The translations under genes and the position numbers were made by a program. Shown here piece after piece: positions 4,634 to 5,044 of a stretch of 5,044 bases of DNA (position 1 is its first letter; the number at the start of each line of letters is the position of its first letter). Source of the stretch: Methanobacteriota archaeon (GTDB lineage Archaea > Nanobdellota > Nanobdellia > Woesearchaeales > SM23-78); NCBI GenBank assembly GCA_030637925.1, contig DAOWFR010000010.1, positions 1-5,044 of the forward strand, written 5' to 3'. Under the pieces are notes generated by a model. That model saw only the letters and a list, made by a program, of their open reading frames with translations, searched no databases and was not told the origin of the DNA.

Positions 4634-5044
4634 ATGAAACTAATTATCTTTTCAGACCTTGACGGCACCTTACTTGACCATAATACGTATTCTTTTGAAG
4701 AGGCAAAGCCAGTCCTCAATCTTGTGAAGGAGAAGAAGATTCCTTTAATTCTGTGTACAAGCAAGACAGCAGCAGAGACAAAACATTATCAAAAACTTAT
4801 TGGTATTACTGAGCCTTTTATTGTTGAGAACGGAGGAGCAATATACATTCCTAAAAATTATTTTAATTTTAAATTCAAGTATCAGAGAGAAGAAGGTAAT
4901 TACTTGGTTATTGAGCTTGGAACAAATTATAATAAACTAAGAAAAGCTCTTAATGATACAAAAGAAAAAGGACTTGATATTTTTGGTTTTGGAGATATGA
5001 ATCCTGAACAACTTGTAGAAGACACAGGTCTAACTCCTGAACAA
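4634..5044 (+). CDS. mpgP: Mannosyl-3-phosphoglycerate phosphatase (HAD family), 3' end beyond window
   Basis: The first 137 codons of an open frame that continues past the right edge; family members have about 260-270 residues. It is a HAD-superfamily phosphatase with motif I SDLDGTLLD (7-15; nucleophile D8, acid/base D10) and motif II in LCTSKTAAE (40-48). The segment PFIVENGGAIYIP (61-73) and the later DTGLTPEQ (130-137) match mannosyl-3-phosphoglycerate phosphatases of the C2B-cap group. Motifs III and IV lie outside the window. The enzyme removes phosphate from mannosyl-3-phosphoglycerate to give mannosylglycerate, a compatible solute of thermophiles and salt-stressed cells; the matching synthase gene, mpgS, often adjoins and could lie to the right. 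Related HAD phosphatases, such as glucosyl-3-phosphoglycerate or sucrose phosphatase, are less likely but not excluded from half a protein. The ATG is leaderless, about 29 bp after a TATA box. Confidence 0.85.
   Translation, partial: MKLIIFSDLDGTLLDHNTYSFEEAKPVLNLVKEKKIPLILCTSKTAAETKHYQKLIGITEPFIVENGGAIYIPKNYFNFKFKYQREEGNYLVIELGTNYNKLRKALNDTKEKGLDIFGFGDMNPEQLVEDTGLTPEQ

Noticed and set aside
4623..4634. Three-codon ORF (ATG CTT TAT TAA) whose stop touches the mpgP ATG
   Set aside because: It is too short to mean anything, and the TATA box places the transcript start at about 4632, after its ATG.

Overview
The window comes from an archaeon. The evidence is an archaeal RNA polymerase cluster (Rpo7 and Spt4), an archaeal class I CCA-adding enzyme, a PAC2-family protein, TATA-box promoters and ribosome binding sites of the GGTG/GAGGTG type. 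Low G+C content, Lys/Ile-rich proteins, AGA/AGG arginine codons and tight packing would suit a DPANN-type or other small-genome lineage, but no phylogenetic marker was tested and this placement is an inference.

Left block, minus strand (1147 down to 1): a PIN-domain nuclease, rpo7 (RpoE') and the first 30 codons of spt4 (RpoE''), in the order of a conserved archaeal translation/transcription cluster. That cluster often has the aIF2-gamma gene upstream of the PIN gene and S24e/S27ae downstream of spt4. Here the PIN gene has its own promoter and faces a PAC2-family gene, so aIF2-gamma is not at its usual place. Between rpo7 and spt4 lies an unusual 65-nt segment. It holds an 18-codon ORF whose stop overlaps the spt4 start (ATGA), plus two perfect hairpins with 3-nt loops; one of these covers the spt4 ribosome binding site and start.

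Middle (1148-3347): a 112-bp divergent promoter region, a PAC2 protein starting at TTG, and a convergent CPA1-type cation/proton antiporter only 8 bp away. The antiporter's usual Asn-Asp ion-binding pair reads Asn-Thr. A 103-bp divergent promoter region separates the antiporter from cca.

Right block, plus strand (3348-5044): the CCA-adding enzyme cca, then the first 137 codons of a mannosyl-3-phosphoglycerate phosphatase (HAD family), cut by the window edge. Both appear to be leaderless, with a TATA box about 29 bp before ATG.

Most of the content is housekeeping: RNA polymerase stalk and elongation factor, RNA processing, tRNA 3'-end maturation, probable protein-complex assembly, ion homeostasis and compatible-solute synthesis. 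No stretch over 300 bp lacks a gene. I see no RNA gene, CRISPR array or mobile element. The best candidate for something undescribed is the leader-ORF/hairpin arrangement in front of spt4.
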